A DNA stretch of 64,000 bases, from NCBI RefSeq assembly GCF_003573695.1, contig NC_039361.1, forward strand, positions 101,000,279 through 101,064,278, in the 5' to 3' direction. The DNA comes from Papaver somniferum. Its lineage: Eukaryota; Streptophyta; Magnoliopsida; Ranunculales; Papaveraceae. The notes below the pieces were generated by a model that was given only the letters and a program-made list of their open reading frames with translations, had not been told where the DNA came from and did no database searches. The position numbers and the translations under genes were made by a program. Positions 44,164 to 57,398 of this stretch are shown piece by piece; position 1 is the first letter of the stretch; every line of letters begins with the position of its first letter.

Positions 44164-44183
44164 TCCCACTGTGGTCTCCAATC
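44164..44183 (-). promoter_or_regulatory. Primer binding site of the Tat-like element (copy 2)
   Basis: Equivalent to 4907-4926; reads GATTGGAGACCACAGTGGG on the minus strand, with one base altered from the GGCGACC form in copy 1. Confidence 0.6.
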
Positions 44184-47100
44184 TGTAGATGGGGAAAAAC
44201 GAATTGCTGGTTTTTTAGGGAATGGAGAGATGATCGTGTGGACGGAGGCTCCTCAACCGAGCAAACTTCCATCCTCAAACAAATGCACTGCACGGGAGTG
44301 CTTTGAGTTCAAGAGATCAATCTGTAGGACTTCGACCTAAACCAAGAAAATGGTCGTTCCAGAGTCAATTGAAAAAGCGGGGGTCTGACAACCACACCCA
44401 ATATTTCGTTTGGCAATATTAATAGAAAAACTACAATACACTTTCAAGAGAATCAACTAGACAGTTAGACTCAATCTATAACGAGTATATCAAAGAGTTT
44501 TATATCTATCTCTTGATTCAATATGCAATCAGCAAATAGGGATCTGCGAGCCCGATTGAATATAAGAGGATTAACTTGAACGGTACCAAAGACTAATTTT
44601 CAAGTGTCAATCAATTCACTCAATAACCCTAAGGCCGGATACAAGAGCTGATTGATCTTAACGCACAACCTGTGATATTTCTATTATATAAATAAAATAT
44701 AATGCGGAAAAGAAATAACACAGACACCCGAATTTTGTTAACGAGGAAACCGCAAAAGCAGAAAAATACCGGGACCTAGTCCAGAATAAACACACACTGA
44801 TTATAAGCTGTTACACCAATTTCCTACTACCTATTCGGACTAGATGTAATACCTTCTTCAGCACTTGTAGAACTCCTAGCAGAATACCGATTCTCTTTAG
44901 GAACTCTTCACACAAATCTTCTAGCAGAACCCAAGGTTCTCTTTAAAAGATACACCAACATGATTGATACGATTTGATATTTTGTTTGCACGAAACACCG
45001 ATTTGATTTCCATTTAGATGTAAATAAAGGTTTTGGAAATCTTGTGTTTATTTTGATAAAAACAATTACTAGGTAAAAGTAATATCAAAACTAACTTGTA
45101 GATTAGGGTTTTAACTTACAATCAGTATACGTACATACAAGGAGTCCGTGAACCTGATTTCCATGAGTGAACTTGGGCGATTCCAATGATTAATTTTCAA
45201 GTTAAGAAAACCCTAATAATTCTACAACAATAACAACTAGAATAAATCTAGAGATATCTTGTTTAAAACTTCTCAAGGATTTTTACGAGATGCCTCAATA
45301 GAAGTTTTTCTTTCTAGTCTCCGATTTCGACTAACAAGTGTTGGTATACGATCGGAAAATGAAATCTATCAAAACCTAGGGTTTATGATCAACAACTCTT
45401 GAATGGTTTTATATCAGAAGAGAAAACCTTAGAATAGACAAGAGGTGAAAAGCCTAGATTACAAGTTGTATCATCAATCACGAAGATTTAATTCAACTTG
45501 GCTTTGTGATCCCCAATACTTATACTTTTATCTCACTCTTGTTCACGAAGAACACAAGACATGGAAACAACCTGCAAAGCTTACGCCAATTTTTCAAAGG
45601 GGATACAAACCGTGTAAACTCACGAAACCTTTATTTATAGTGAACAATAGCTTGGAAGCTAAGAAAATCTATTTTCCTTTTTCAAGACTCTCCTAATTTT
45701 TGGAGTCTTTCCTAAGTTACAACTCTTGCCAAAATAATTAAATAAATAATTAATTTAGAAAAATTGTATTTATGTGAATAAATCACAAATTAAATTAGGA
45801 AGGAATCACAAACACTTTAATATTGTAATCAAAGATGTTTGGAGTAATAGCCATTTTGCCTAGATAAGGAAACATCACCAACTTGACCAAAAATACCATT
45901 TAGTCACGTAGTTGGGCCCAAGTCCATGAACTATTACAAACAGCCCATGGATTGTTTCCTACTAACGAACTTTAATAAATCACTCATAACTTCATCATTA
46001 TAACTTGTAAGCTCATTCACTATAACATGAGACTCTTTATAAGGATAAAGGTTATTGTCTCTAAGGTCATGAATCAAATAACCTCAAGCATATATACATA
46101 AATGTACACTTACCGTCATCGGAATTGTTCCATAGAGTGAGCATATATGTTGATAGATTAGAAAGGTAGAATTGAACAAGAATCCAAATTAAATCAATCA
46201 CATACCTTTGTTTATGAAGTATTTGTTGATGTCTTCTTGTAGTCTTCAATCTTCAATCTTCATCCTTTAAGGATAGCTTCTATTCAACTTCTTAGACCTA
46301 ATCTAGTCTGAAACTATCTTTAGTATGCTAAATCAAGAATGCATTTTGGAAACTAAAATTGACAACTAACTTGACATACCAACGCTAGTGGGTTCAACCG
46401 AGCAGTGCTCTAACATCAATTCGGTCACAAAGAAGGAAGAGGGTTGATCTTTAGGAGGAAAGCTGAGAAGTGTGCGATATCAATGTGTTTAAGGTTTCTG
46501 CAAGTTTTCTGTGAACTATTGATTTTGAATAAGTTCTGGTCGATTGATTGAATTCTTGAGAGTGATTGCTCGGATCAGAATTCTGTTGTTGTTCAATCGT
46601 GGATTCAGAGACTTATTTATATTGTTAGAATAATAGACACATTGATATCCAGTAAGTGTGATGGTTGTTCGAGTAAAAGATTGGGAAAGTGTAAAATCGT
46701 GGTTTAACTAGTTCCAGGTCGTGCGGAGACTTGGTTGATTTTCCACCCACTACTTTGCTAACTCCCTCAACTGCTTGCACGACTTACTCATATTTCTCAT
46801 CGTGGATGAACACACGTGTCGTAGGCCGCCAGACCAAAACCCTAATTAATATCCCCCATGTGACGTGATTGATGTCTCACGAACGTGGAGTCTGCAAAGC
46901 AGACATGTATTTAATTAGTCAGTCGTTGACTTGATTAGACAATGAGCCTAAGTATTGTTCGGTCGAGTATGATTGTTGAATGCTTTAGGATTCATGAATT
47001 GAACATGTCTACTGGGACATATAGTTCTCGAATGAATTATGTTGATAGTTGAGTCAACATAATGAATATTGATAGTCTGAGTAAATATTGCTCGTATGAT

Positions 47101-49365
47101 GAATTGTTGAATATTGATAGTTGGATCAATATTCGAGAATCAGAGCAAGTATTGCTCATTCCATAAATTACTGGATATTGATAGCTGAATCAATATTCGA
47201 GCATCTGAGCAAGTATTGCTCATTCTATAAATTACCGAATATTGTAGTCGAATCAATATTCGAGCATCTGAGCAAGTATTGCTCATTCAATAAATTATTG
47301 GTAGCATGACCAAATAAAATATTAATTAAAATACTGGTATATGGACTTAATATTATATAATTAATCTAGGTGTTGATTGTTGGATCAGCATAAAATTACT
47401 AGTGTCTGAACTCTTTTAGAATTATGATTTACAGAGCATTCGTTCGAAACCCTAATTTTGATCAATTGATGATTAATTGATGATTTACTGAAAATAAGTC
47501 GATAAATGAAGGACCGACCGACTACATGGGATGATGGTCGACCATGTAGCGCCGACGTGCTCGAGTGAGCATGCACCAAAGTCCTTTGTTGACCAGTTGG
47601 TGAAAGGATGATTAACTGCTGGTTCAATCATTTATTAGAATAGTGCTCGTGTTAGCGTTAGGTGGTGAAACCTAGTTATGGAGAGATAAGGGACCGACCG
47701 AGGAGTTTTACGACCGGCCATTGGTGGTCGTGGGACCGGATGACAGTAGGTTGAGCGAATCCCAGGTTGGTTGGGGAGAGTTTGGACCCAATATGAACAC
47801 TTGAGAGATAATTAGGTTAAAATTATGAAAGAGTGTAAGACCGGCTCCTTACAGGCCTAAGGCCCGACCTTGGTCGGTCAAGGTGGCATGACCATGTCAT
47901 CATATTGCCCGTGTTTCAGTCCTGAGAGTTTTGATATCTTCTGGTGCGCGTTTGAGCAATATTTTGGATTTTCAGAAGAGTTTGATCTTGACTGAAACTC
48001 TCAATTTTGCTCGAATGAGCAAGTAGAACTTTGCTCATGCGACGGATATTTTGAGAATATTAAAATAATAATATTTTAATTTTTGACGTGGGAAGCCTAG
48101 TCGGTCATATGACCATTTGACTTTTTGGCTTTTTCATGGTTTGAGCAATATTTGAGAAAATATTGAAAAACTAGGTTTTCGCTCAAACGATGGAGTTCCA
48201 TGAGATGAAGGAAATAATAATATGAGAAACTAAGGGATTTTAAGGTGTGGGACCGCCTACGTCTAGGGTATGGACGTCCGGCTAGGTGGCCCGGTTCCGT
48301 GACACCTTTCCCTATTTTTTTTTGATGAAAGGATGGAGAAACTAAGAGTTTCGCTCAAACGAGGGAGTTTGCTCAAATGAAGGAGTCTTCTTAAGATGAG
48401 GGAAATAATAAATTAAAGTAAAATAAAATAACTGAAGAGGGGGACCGTCCACGACGGCATGACCGTCCGGCTGGTGGGCCCGGTCCTACGTCTCTTATTT
48501 ATTCTATTTAATATTATTTTCCTTCATAAGTTCTTCGTTCGTCCATATTTTTGAATGCTCGTTCGTGTGTTCGGGTGCTCGTTCGTGCATTATTGTCAAG
48601 TAAACTTGCACCATTTTCTCGGGGCTTACTCGGTGATGGCCTGGGCGCACGATTGTTGAATATTTATTACTAATTCATGAAATTCAGCTGTGAATGACTC
48701 ATGAAGTGTAGTAGTAAAATAAGTTGAGTATCTATTACTGATCCATGGAATCCAGCTGTGGATTCAAGGAACGGAGTAATGAGATAAAATGGTTATCTAT
48801 TAGTAATCCACGGAATCCAGCTGAGGATCAACCATGGAACGGAGTAATGAGATAAAATAAATTATTTTCTAAGAATTCAGTTGATGAATGACACATTAGA
48901 ATTAATCTATTTACAGAATATAGATATGAGATAATTGAAGCATCATACTCGTTCTGAGGGGTGTATAGTCAGGGAACAACAAGCGGCGTGACGTCCTGAA
49001 GGCGTTAATCTCTCTAGCAAACATTATGTCTATGAACCAGTCAATCATTAAGAGATTATACACGGTCTCTCTACGTAGTCAGGGAACAACGAGCAGCGTG
49101 ACGTCCTGAAGGCATTAAGCTCTCTAACAAACATTATGTGAGCCGCCCAATCATTTTGATTCTATGTAGAGGTGATGATGAAATGTGTGAAGCATCGAAC
49201 GCTCAGCTGGGAGGCCTTTCGAAAAACAAATGTTCGCTCAGTCAGAGATCGTGAAACGGTTCACATATCATAAAACATGAATCGTCACATTATTCCTAAA
49301 GCCGGATCAGAAACATGCAGTATCATGATTTTATGATTTTATCCCTTGCCGAAAATCCACCATCA
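44184..49365 (-). mobile_element. Tat-like LTR A (copy 2)
   Basis: Minus-strand start TGATGGTGGATTTTCGG at 49365 is better preserved than in copy 1. The end is at 44184 next to the primer site. It contains the copia solo LTR with TCAAT flanks and the same palindrome array (about 47030-47305), 65-bp repeats (about 48660-48860) and 111-bp repeats (about 48967-49140). Confidence 0.75.
44365..46420 (-). mobile_element. Copia-type solo LTR 1 (copy 2), TSD TCAAT
   Basis: LTR 44370-46415 (2046 bp), minus strand, TGTTAGAGCACTGCTCGG to CCCGCTTTTTCA. TCAAT lies at 44365-44369 and 46416-46420. It is orthologous to 5112-7137 and keeps the correct TG/CA ends. Confidence 0.92.
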
Positions 49366-50054
49366 ATAGGTCTGTAGGGAGAGAAATTGAAATTGTTTGG
49401 ATACCAAAGGAGATTAATCTGTAGGTGATGTGATGTGTTGAACTGCTATAAAGATGATTCTATGCGTAGACGAGAGATCCTCTGAATGTGTTTGATAACT
49501 TGATAGTGATGAGTCTTAGTTGTTGTTAGTTATCAGATCATATGTTCAGAAACCTATTTATAGCAACACATAAATCTCATGTAAGTGGTGACAGTTGAAG
49601 GTAGTGGAAGAATGGGGAAGTGGGAGATCGTGTAAAAACCATTTCCATTTTACACGGAAGACTGGGTTGATCGACCATCCACTATCACATTTGCTACATA
49701 ACTGTCAGCATGACTTATCACAACTCTCATCGTGGATGTACCTCACATCGCACGTGCCGTATACCGCCAGACAAAAACCCTAGTGATATCCCCCGATGTG
49801 ACGTGAATTGATGTCTCATGTGTGAGTGGTCAATCTTTGACCTAAGACTATGAGTCTCTTGAACTGAACCGACGAAGTTCAATATTATGATGGATGAAGC
49901 ACGGAATGTTGAAATAGCAACATGCTCTGCATACCATGAATGTTACGATGATGTATCATTATTCTAGTTGAAGCAGTAATGATAGTCGAATGACTTAGTG
50001 ATAGTTTTATGAGATTGTTGGATCGATCATAAACCATTATGTTGGTGCACTGAG

Positions 50055-51576
50055 TGATAGACACATTTTTGTGTCTAATTTGATCTCAATACTGTATATT
50101 GTTGGCACTCGAGTTTGTACTAATTTTGGTGTTTTATATGTTTGTAGGCACCTTTGGAAAATAAACATTTTTTGGAAAATTCGGCTCGAAAAGTTGGTAA
50201 AAGCTCCCAGAAGGACAAGTGTTATTCGGACTCTCACTTTGGATAAGGGGCACCCCATGAGGGGCATGTGCTAAAGGGACACCATAACTGGATTAGGGGG
50301 AGGTCAGTTTTCTTACCAAATTCAAAACAGAATTTTGGCGGGAAAACTGGTTATTTCATGCATATTCACTGGATAATTTTGGACTCGAATTTTGGAGCAG
50401 ATTTGAAGAGATTCAATCGCTAGAAACAGCTGGGCTGAACGTGATTAATCTAAATATGGCTAGTGCAAGTGATTTCACGAAGCACATTGGGCTGGATAAT
50501 TGTTCTCGGCAAAACAGAACCATGAGTTATTACGGGTCCCGTTTGGTTCCAATTATGGAAGTTACGTGACCAGATGGGTAAGAAGATATTCTGTTTGATT
50601 TGGGTACATCCTATGAAGATTTTGGAGAGGTTAAAACAAGCCAGCAGACGCGTGCATGGAAAGAAAATTTCTTGGGAATATTTTCATTCACTGCCGAGTA
50701 ATGGGAAGATTTTTTGGATTAATGAGAAGTTATTCTTGGTCCAAAGGTGTATAAATATAACTCTTGGGTTAGCATAGAGGGGATGGAGAGTTTGGGGAGA
50801 AGTATAGAGCATTAACAGAGCGAGAAAATCAAGTTACAGGAAAGTTTCTGCTGCTGCTGCTGCCATTGAAGAACACGAAGAACGGACAGACCAGGGCAGT
50901 CGTTCTTCAACAGTGATAACGACTAACACGTGAGGGTCTTAGAATTACCGTCATCAGCAGTTTATTTCTATCGTTTCTGTAACAGTATTCTGCAACAATT
51001 ATAAGTGTTGCAAACACCCGATTTACTCAATTATTTTCCTTTTCATCATTTGTAAAACACTTGTGAGCATCAATGAAATATTTTGAGAGGTTTTCCAACA
51101 TGATGAGAGGCTAAAATACCTGGTGACTGAGGCGACGGAGGAGCTATTCACTCATGTTTGATTGGTAAATTCTTTTTATAATTTCTTAATTATTTATTTT
51201 ATTTAATTCACTTGGATCAATAAAAAAAAGAGATAAAAATGGTTTTCTTAATTAGTTGTGAATCAGTTTGATGTTTTATTCTTAGAATTAATTCTTTGAT
51301 AAATCATGCTTAAGGATTACAATTTAATATTTGGACACCTTATAGATTAATAAGTGATTTAATGGAAAAAGAGCTAGATAATAATTATGAAATATTTTTG
51401 TAACCAATCAACTTGAAGTAATAGTGAATCCGGAGCCTTAGTCCATTTTAAATCTTGACATTACTCTTTGAAAATTAATTTTCTTTATTTTTATTAAATC
51501 TAAAAATTATTTCCTTCATAAATCTGAAACGAATCTTTTTACCACTATCACTACAACAACTTTTGAAAAATCATCA
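50055..51576 (+). mobile_element. 5' LTR of the Athila-like element
   Basis: 1522 bp, TGATAGACAC to AAAATCATCA. TATA box TATAAATA at 50750-50757. A (CTG)n run at about 50850 and AATGAAATATT (about 51071) as a possible polyadenylation signal. Confidence 0.93.
50750..50757 (+). promoter_or_regulatory. TATA box, Athila-like 5' LTR
   Basis: TATAAATA, identical in the 3' LTR at 58094-58101. About 320 bases lie between it and the AATGAAA polyadenylation-like signal, a plausible R/U5 layout. Confidence 0.6.
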
Positions 51577-51582
51577 AATTTT

Positions 51583-51600
51583 TGGCGCCGCCGACGCGGA
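51583..51600 (+). promoter_or_regulatory. Primer binding site, tRNA-Asp-like
   Basis: TGGCGCCGCCGACGCGGA begins six bases after the LTR. It matches the known Athila-type tRNA-Asp site (TGGCGCCGTTGCCGGGGA) at 14 of 18 positions. Confidence 0.75.
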
Positions 51601-52653
51601 TTTGTGCTTTGGTAGAATTTTTAGGTTTTTATTATTTTTTATTATTTTCATTTGTTCCTCTTTACGTTTCTTTGTTTGTGTCTTTGATTTGCAGGTTTGA
51701 AGATTGGACACTAAGGACTTGGAACAAAGCTTAAAGCTAAAAGAAAAGAAAAAAAGAAGACAAATAATTTTTTAGGATTTAGTTTTATTATTATTTTTTT
51801 TAATTTTTAATTTTTTAGAATTGTATTAGGAAATTTTTGTAATATTTTTGCACTTTACTTTGGACTTTGGACATTTAGACAATTTTTTTTTAAACTCTAC
51901 GGAAGGGTACCCTTAAATACAAACTGTTTTCAGGGAAGGACGACGATTATAATATCGTCTCGGCCCCTTGGGTTCGTACACGACATAGGAGTCGTGGTCC
52001 GATTCGACTTCAGCGGTTCTTCACCCGTCTGGTACGGGAGGTAAGTCTTTCGAAACACTCGCGAATCTCCTGTAAGCGGGTTTACTGTATGCCTTAAGGT
52101 GATTATATGTTGAGGACTGAACCAGTTGCTTTAAATTCCTAGTAAAGGGCAAGGACTGGCCATACAAGATAAGGGTTCGGATTTCATCACCGTTCTCTTC
52201 TTGCCCGCCTTATAAAAACGAAACCAAACGCGAACCTAAGCTTTAAAATTTGGAATAGAACGAGACCTATAGGGTAACGAGCTTAGTAGGAAAATCGTTC
52301 GAAAAATATTGGTTACTCTTTTAGCATACTTCGAAGTTCATGATGGTCTCTGTGAGTTGAATGCGTGAATGCGCTGCCTTGAATACCGGTGAGGCCTTGG
52401 GTATCAAAGCTCCACTGAGCTTCCCTCGACTCTATTCAACTCACTTTGACTCGTACTGATTCCAGAGAATTTGCTCAGATTGTAACGAATTCCTTTTCGA
52501 AGGATTAGAAGCTGGTCTAGAAACAATCTAAGTGGAGCCATCATGCTTTTTGTTTGCTAGAAATCAGTAGGTTTGTTGTGGTGAAGTCAGCCTTGTTTGT
52601 GTTTGCATAGAACCTCCCTTCCGTTTAGGACTTTTCTTTCTCTTTTTTAGTGT
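51601..52653 (+). other. Non-coding leader of the Athila-like element
   Basis: About 1.05 kb between primer site and gag ATG, with AT-rich tracts near 51780-51900 and several short ATG-started frames. It is expected to hold packaging signals, but none can be identified from sequence. Confidence 0.6.
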
Positions 52654-54252
52654 ATGCCCGAAAGGGCCTGGAAAAGAAATAATTTTGGCCGTTTGATTAG
52701 TGACGAGCCTAAAAGTTCTTCTTGTGAAAGTGGGGAGCTCGAAGACTCTTCTTTTGAGAGCCCTATTTTTGGAAACTTCAGTTTTGAGAATCTGTATCTT
52801 CGTGAGGAAATTACCCCTAGTACTTCTGTTGTGCCAGCAATGACAACTTTGAAAGATTACATGTTCCCAACTAGGTCCACCCGAGCCTCTTGCATTAAAT
52901 TGCCATCCACTACGGCTAATTTCGAGATAAAACCTAGTATTCTCCAGATGATCCCTATATTCTTAGGAAGGGATGATGAGAACCCTTATTTTCATATTAG
53001 GGACTTTGAGGAAATTTGTGGAACAATTAGGATAAAGGACATTATCGATGAAGTCTTGAAACTTAAGATGTTTCCCTTTTCTTTGAGAGACAAAGCCAAG
53101 ACCTGGCTGAACAACCTACCGTCTGAATCCATAGAAACATGGCAGGAACTTATCGCTGCCTTCTATATGAAGTTCTACCTTAAGCATAAAACTGCAGCTG
53201 TTAGGCAGAACATTAGTACTAGTGTGCAACAAGAGGGAGAGTCTCTTTATAGATTTTTAGAGATATTCAATGATCTTCTATCCCAGTGTCCTCACCATGA
53301 TTTGATAAGATAAAACTTGTAGAGATTATTTATAATGGTTTGGACTATTCGACCAAAGCTATGGTCGAATCTATGTGCGCTGGTGAGTTCACTAGTAAAA
53401 ATGCTGAAGATGCTTTTACCTTCTTAGGAGCTATCGCTGAAAAATCCCAACAGTGTGAGTCTTGTGTTGAACCCCCCTAAAATACTCTTGGTCAATAGAA
53501 GTAGCACCAATAAGGTAGATACGAGTTTTGCGTCAGATGCTAAGTTTGCTGCTTTATCTAGAAGGTTAGAAGCATTGGAAATGGGTCAATCTAAAAATAA
53601 GTCCCTTGTTGAACCTAATAGAGCCTCTCAAGTCTCTAGTTGTGGAATAGAGCCCGATAACTCACTCTGGGAAGGTCAGGTTAGTGAAGAGCAAGCTCAT
53701 GCTGTCTATAACAATGCTAGGTTTGAAAACCGTCAGAAGTTTGACCCCTACTCAGAGACCTACAACCCTGGTTGGAGAAACCATCCCAATTTCTCTTGGT
53801 CTAAGGGACAGAATCAAGGCCATTCTAGTAATTCTCAGCCTCCCCCAGGTTTTGGTTATACTAAGAACTCTTCAGGTCAGACCCAGAACCCATCTGAGAA
53901 TAGAATAACTAGCTTAGAGGAAACCCTTAGTATATTAAGGAAGAGCCAGGAGATGCTATCAAAAAGCCAGGAAATGTTAGTAAAAAGCCAGGGTAATTTT
54001 CAAGAGGAAACCAAACAGAATTTTAAGAATAGTGCCCAGTCTTTTGCTAAATTAGAGCTTCAAGTCGGCCAAATATCTAAGTTTATCAATGAGAGAGAAG
54101 TAGGAAGGTTCCCTAGTCATACTGATCCTAGAGGAGAGAAATCGTACAATCATGTGAACTCTGTTACAACCCTTAGGAGTGGAAAGAAAGTTGATAATAA
54201 GGTCGACATACCTGAAAGTGAACATGTTGTGGTTCACCCTTATGATCCATAA
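52654..54252 (+). pseudogene. Athila-like gag, frameshifted
   Basis: ATG at 52654. The 219-codon first frame has an acidic/Ser-rich start, then IPIFLGRDDENPYFHIRDFE, KMFPFSLRDKAKTWLNNLPS and FYLKHKTAAVR.. (residues ~105-219), the retrotransposon gag core. It stops at 53313. The homologous reading moves to another frame (KLVEIIYNGLDYSTKAMVES) and returns at about 53455 to the original frame, giving FASDAKFAALSRRLEALEMG, a Gln/Asn/Pro-rich stretch and a coiled coil with KSQEML repeats (ORF residues ~155-225). No CCHC knuckle is seen. Two compensating indels plus a TAA at 54250-54252 make it defective as it stands. Confidence 0.85.
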
Positions 54253-55506
54253 AATGAGGAGACTGATAGAGTCTCCAAAGAGACCAATGAGGGTCCTGAT
54301 GAGCCCGGATTTGTTCCCAGAGCCCCGTTCCCCCAGCTGCTAGTTCCGACTAAGAGGGAGTCCAACTTTAATGATGTATTGGAGGTTTTTAAGCAGGTTA
54401 ATATCAACCTTCCATTATTAGATGCAATTAGGCAGATTCCCTCTTATACCAAGTTCCTTAAGGACTTGTGTACGCGAAAGCGTAAGCTCAGTGTCCAGAA
54501 GAAATCCTTCATAGCTAGTCATGTGAGTTCTATTATTCAGAATACCACTACTACTAAGTATAAAGACCCAGGGTCCCCTACCATTGCTTGTACAATAGGT
54601 AAATACAGTATTGAGAAAGCGTTGCTTGACTTAGGAGCCAGTGTGAACTTACTTCCGTACCATGTGTACCTTAAGCTAGGACTTGGTGAGATGAAACCTA
54701 CCCAGATAACACTTCAGTTAGCTGATAGGTACGTTAAAGTTCCTCGTGATGTGATCGAGGATGTTCTCATAGAGGTTGAAAAGTTTATTTATCCAGTGGA
54801 TTTTATTATCCTAGATACCCAACCTGTCCCTGACCCAGAGAACCAAATACCATTGATTTTAGGTCGCCCGTTTTTAGCCACGTCTAATGCGATCATAAAC
54901 TGTCGAAATGGTATTATGAATCTATCTTTTGGTAATATGACTATTGAGTTGAATATTTTTAATGTCAATAAGCTACATTCTGAGCTAGATGACACGTTCA
55001 TTGAAGAGGTCAACATGATAGGAACCTTAGTTCCGAAGTCTGTACCAAACACCGAATCGGAAGATCCATTAGAGAGTTGTCTAGCCCGTTTTAGCATGGA
55101 TTTAGACGATGATAGCAACATTGAACAAGTAAATGCTCTGTTGGATTCTATTCCTATGTTAGATACCGAAAGATGGAAATCTAGGTTTGAACCATTACTA
55201 GCTACCGAAACTACCTTAAGCCCTTATTTCGAAGAGCCTAAATATCCTCCTAAGTTGGACCCCAATTATGCATTTGTAGGCCCATCTGAGATTTTGCGTA
55301 TAACTTCCGATTTGGATAGTGATCATGAGATTAGGCCAGTAACCGTGCTTCAACACAATAAGGAAACTCTAGGGATGACCATAGAGGATATGAAACATAT
55401 AAGTCCTATAGCTAGTATACCTCAAAATAATTTAGAGGATGAACCACCTGATTATAACTCAGGAAAGCAATTGACCTTTTCAGGAACCGGATGGTCTAGA
55501 AATTAG
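54253..55506 (+). pseudogene. Athila-like protease region, continuing the gag frame
   Basis: Same frame as gag after the single TAA at 54250-54252, so gag and protease were one polyprotein. From the ATG at 54379 (375 codons): KYKDPGSPTIACTIGKYSIE, then ALLDLGASVNLLP (residues 81-93), with D-L-G-A as the active-site triad form common in Athila proteases, and QIPLILGRPFLATSNAIIN, the I-L-G-R-P-F-L motif. The C-terminal 200 residues are acidic and unassigned. The open frame from 54379 is undamaged; the next expected domain, reverse transcriptase, never appears. Confidence 0.88.
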
Positions 55507-55513
55507 GAATATT

Positions 55514-56023
55514 GTGACTAGTTTATCTAGAGACACCCAAAACTCTAAGTTTGGGGCTAGTGAACTAGAAGAAGCTCTAGAGTATTTTAAATACTCTCCG
55601 GATCCGGAAATTCAAGCCATAGTTAAAGGTCTTATGGAGAATAGTGATTACCCTAAATTTGGGGGTAAAGATTGTCAATTATCCCCAGTAGAAGTCCCCA
55701 ACTTGGGACTCAAGCCTAGTGCATCTGAGGTATCGCTTGAGTCTATTCAGACTCCACAACCTGATCCGCCTGATACTGTTCAGGAGGAAATCCATATATT
55801 AGAAACCCGTTTTTCGGATGAATCTATTTTTCAATACACTCTTATGAAGCCCAACTGGAGGCTCTGGATAGATCTGGTTTTCTTGCAAGAAACCTTAGAT
55901 GAGGATGTGCTCCTTCTGTTCATTTTTCTGAAACAGTGCAATTGTCTCATATTGGTGTTAGCTCTATTTGGTATTATGGACCCACAACTTTTTCGCCTAT
56001 TGGTATATGACTTTGGAAGGTGA
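55514..56023 (+). CDS. Unassigned frame downstream of protease in the Athila-like element
   Basis: 169 codons in another frame, starting just after the protease frame's stop. An acidic, Pro-rich first half (SELEEALEYFKYSPDPEIQA, LESIQTPQPDPPDTVQEE) is followed by a hydrophobic end (LLLFIFLKQCNCLILVLALF) that looks more like read-through of degenerate sequence than a membrane protein. It occupies the place where reverse transcriptase would start. It is likely the end of the protease polyprotein after a frameshift, joined to 3' sequence by the deletion. No homologous function recognised. Confidence 0.4.
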   Translation: MTSLSRDTQNSKFGASELEEALEYFKYSPDPEIQAIVKGLMENSDYPKFGGKDCQLSPVEVPNLGLKPSASEVSLESIQTPQPDPPDTVQEEIHILETRFSDESIFQYTLMKPNWRLWIDLVFLQETLDEDVLLLFIFLKQCNCLILVLALFGIMDPQLFRLLVYDFGR

Positions 56024-57398
56024 AGATCCTTTTTGAGGTATTTGATATCTGGCTGAAGACTTTAAACTTAGCACTTCTTGGGAGGTAACCCAATCTCACG
56101 CAACACGGTAATATCTTTCCTTAACCCTTTTTGCTTCAAGTGGTAACAATTTCTCCTCGTTCTTGCTGTTAATTTTATCATTGGAAACATTGAGGACAAT
56201 GTTAGATTTAATTTTGGGGGTATGGGAAAATCTTTTAGTTGCAATAAATAAATACGCTCCAGAGCCTAGAGATTTATGCGTATTCAGGATGGTACTAACT
56301 AATCTAAGTGGATGAAAGCATCTTGGTTGTAGGAGTTGAGGAACCAATCTGATTAGATAGAAACATTTATAGAGTCTATTCATAAAAGCATAGAGCTCAG
56401 GTGTTAGAAATAACATGATAGTTGCACCATATCTCGTTGAGTCCTTTTCATTTCTTTTTTTTATTTTAAACTATGTTTCTCTAAGTGATTAGGTGGGGCA
56501 CACGATTCAAGTTGTTACCACTGCTAGGGTGAATTAGAGTGACTGAGTTACTAAAAAAAAGAAAAAAAAAAGAAAAAGAGAAAGACCGGACCAGTTAGAC
56601 CAATCGGAATAAGTATTAACACTTGGATAGCAATATGCGTGTGTTCTCCCTGTTTCCGTCGCCTAAGAAAGCGTGGATGCAGGACCCGTGGGAACTATCG
56701 TGTAATCTGCCGATAAGAAGAATGCGCTTGGATCAAAAAGATCTATTCATGCCGTTAAGTTAAAAATAATGGTTATTGTTCTGTGTAGTCAACTGCTGGT
56801 TCCCTTGTATTTTCCAGTTTGTTGATATAGATTTAAGTTATTGACCACTGGTTCCCTTGTATATGCCAGTTGTATTGATATTAGTCAGACCGGTATCTCA
56901 TTCCATTAGGATAGGTTCATTATGGCAGTGGCCTTCAGACAGATATGTGAAACATCGATCATTTGGTTAACATCAAAACCATCTACATTTTTCTATTTCC
57001 ATCTCCTTTTTCTATCCATATGATTAGTTTGACTCCGAATATGATGTCCATAGTGCAACTATCTGAGTAAAGCTCTGTCACTTTATATGAATTTTAGTAT
57101 GCTTGAGTGTAAACTCGTGTACAACAATTGGAATTTCGCATCAGGGTACTTCCTCCTGTAGTCAGTGATTGTAAGCCAACCAAGGAGATTCTTTAGTGCC
57201 TTCCAAGGTTCGACATAGATAGCTAGGGTCTGGAGTAAAGGTTTTGTGGGTACACCTCTGGTAAATCCTCCGGAGACAACACTCCGCCACTAGGGCCACC
57301 TAGTGGTTTAACGGCTTGCTGCACGTGCTAAGTGTAGTCATTTTACTTTCTAGATTAGATTTGCTCGAGGACTAGCAAATAATAAGTTTGGGGGTATT
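56024..57398 (+). other. Non-coding 3' region of the Athila-like element with polypurine motifs
   Basis: Contains CTTCTTGGGAGGTAACCCAA (56069-56089), close to a conserved motif I associate with the end of pol in plant gypsy elements. Next come TTGAGGACAATGTTAG and TTTTGGGGGTATGGG (about 56189-56226), a purine-rich tract of A/G at about 56553-56588, and finally AATAAGTTTGGGGGTATT directly before the 3' LTR. No reading frame of note. Confidence 0.7.
57381..57398 (+). promoter_or_regulatory. Polypurine-tract region before the 3' LTR
   Basis: AATAAGTTTGGGGGTATT precedes the LTR start TGATAG. A near copy, TTTTGGGGGTATGGG, lies 1.2 kb upstream at about 56212. Confidence 0.7.

Larger units (their letters stand above)
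41403..49365 (-). mobile_element. Tat/Ogre-like Ty3/gypsy remnant (copy 2)
   Basis: Same order as at 2132-10066: LTR A (49365-44184, with nested copia solo LTR), primer site, gag, protease, integrase C-terminus. The shared absence of reverse transcriptase, RNase H and integrase core shows one ancestral deletion. This copy keeps a longer open protease frame and a longer gag frame than copy 1. Confidence 0.8.

Noticed and set aside
50071..50777. Small open frames repeated in both LTRs of the Athila-like element (also 57388-58121)
   Set aside because: They fall in U3 upstream of the TATA box and are duplicated only because LTRs are duplicated. No protein motif.
55850..56023. Possible envelope-like transmembrane segment at the end of the unassigned Athila-like frame
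   Set aside because: The hydrophobic run comes just before the frame ends, in sequence whose other frames look equally random, with no signal peptide or envelope features. More likely degenerate read-through.
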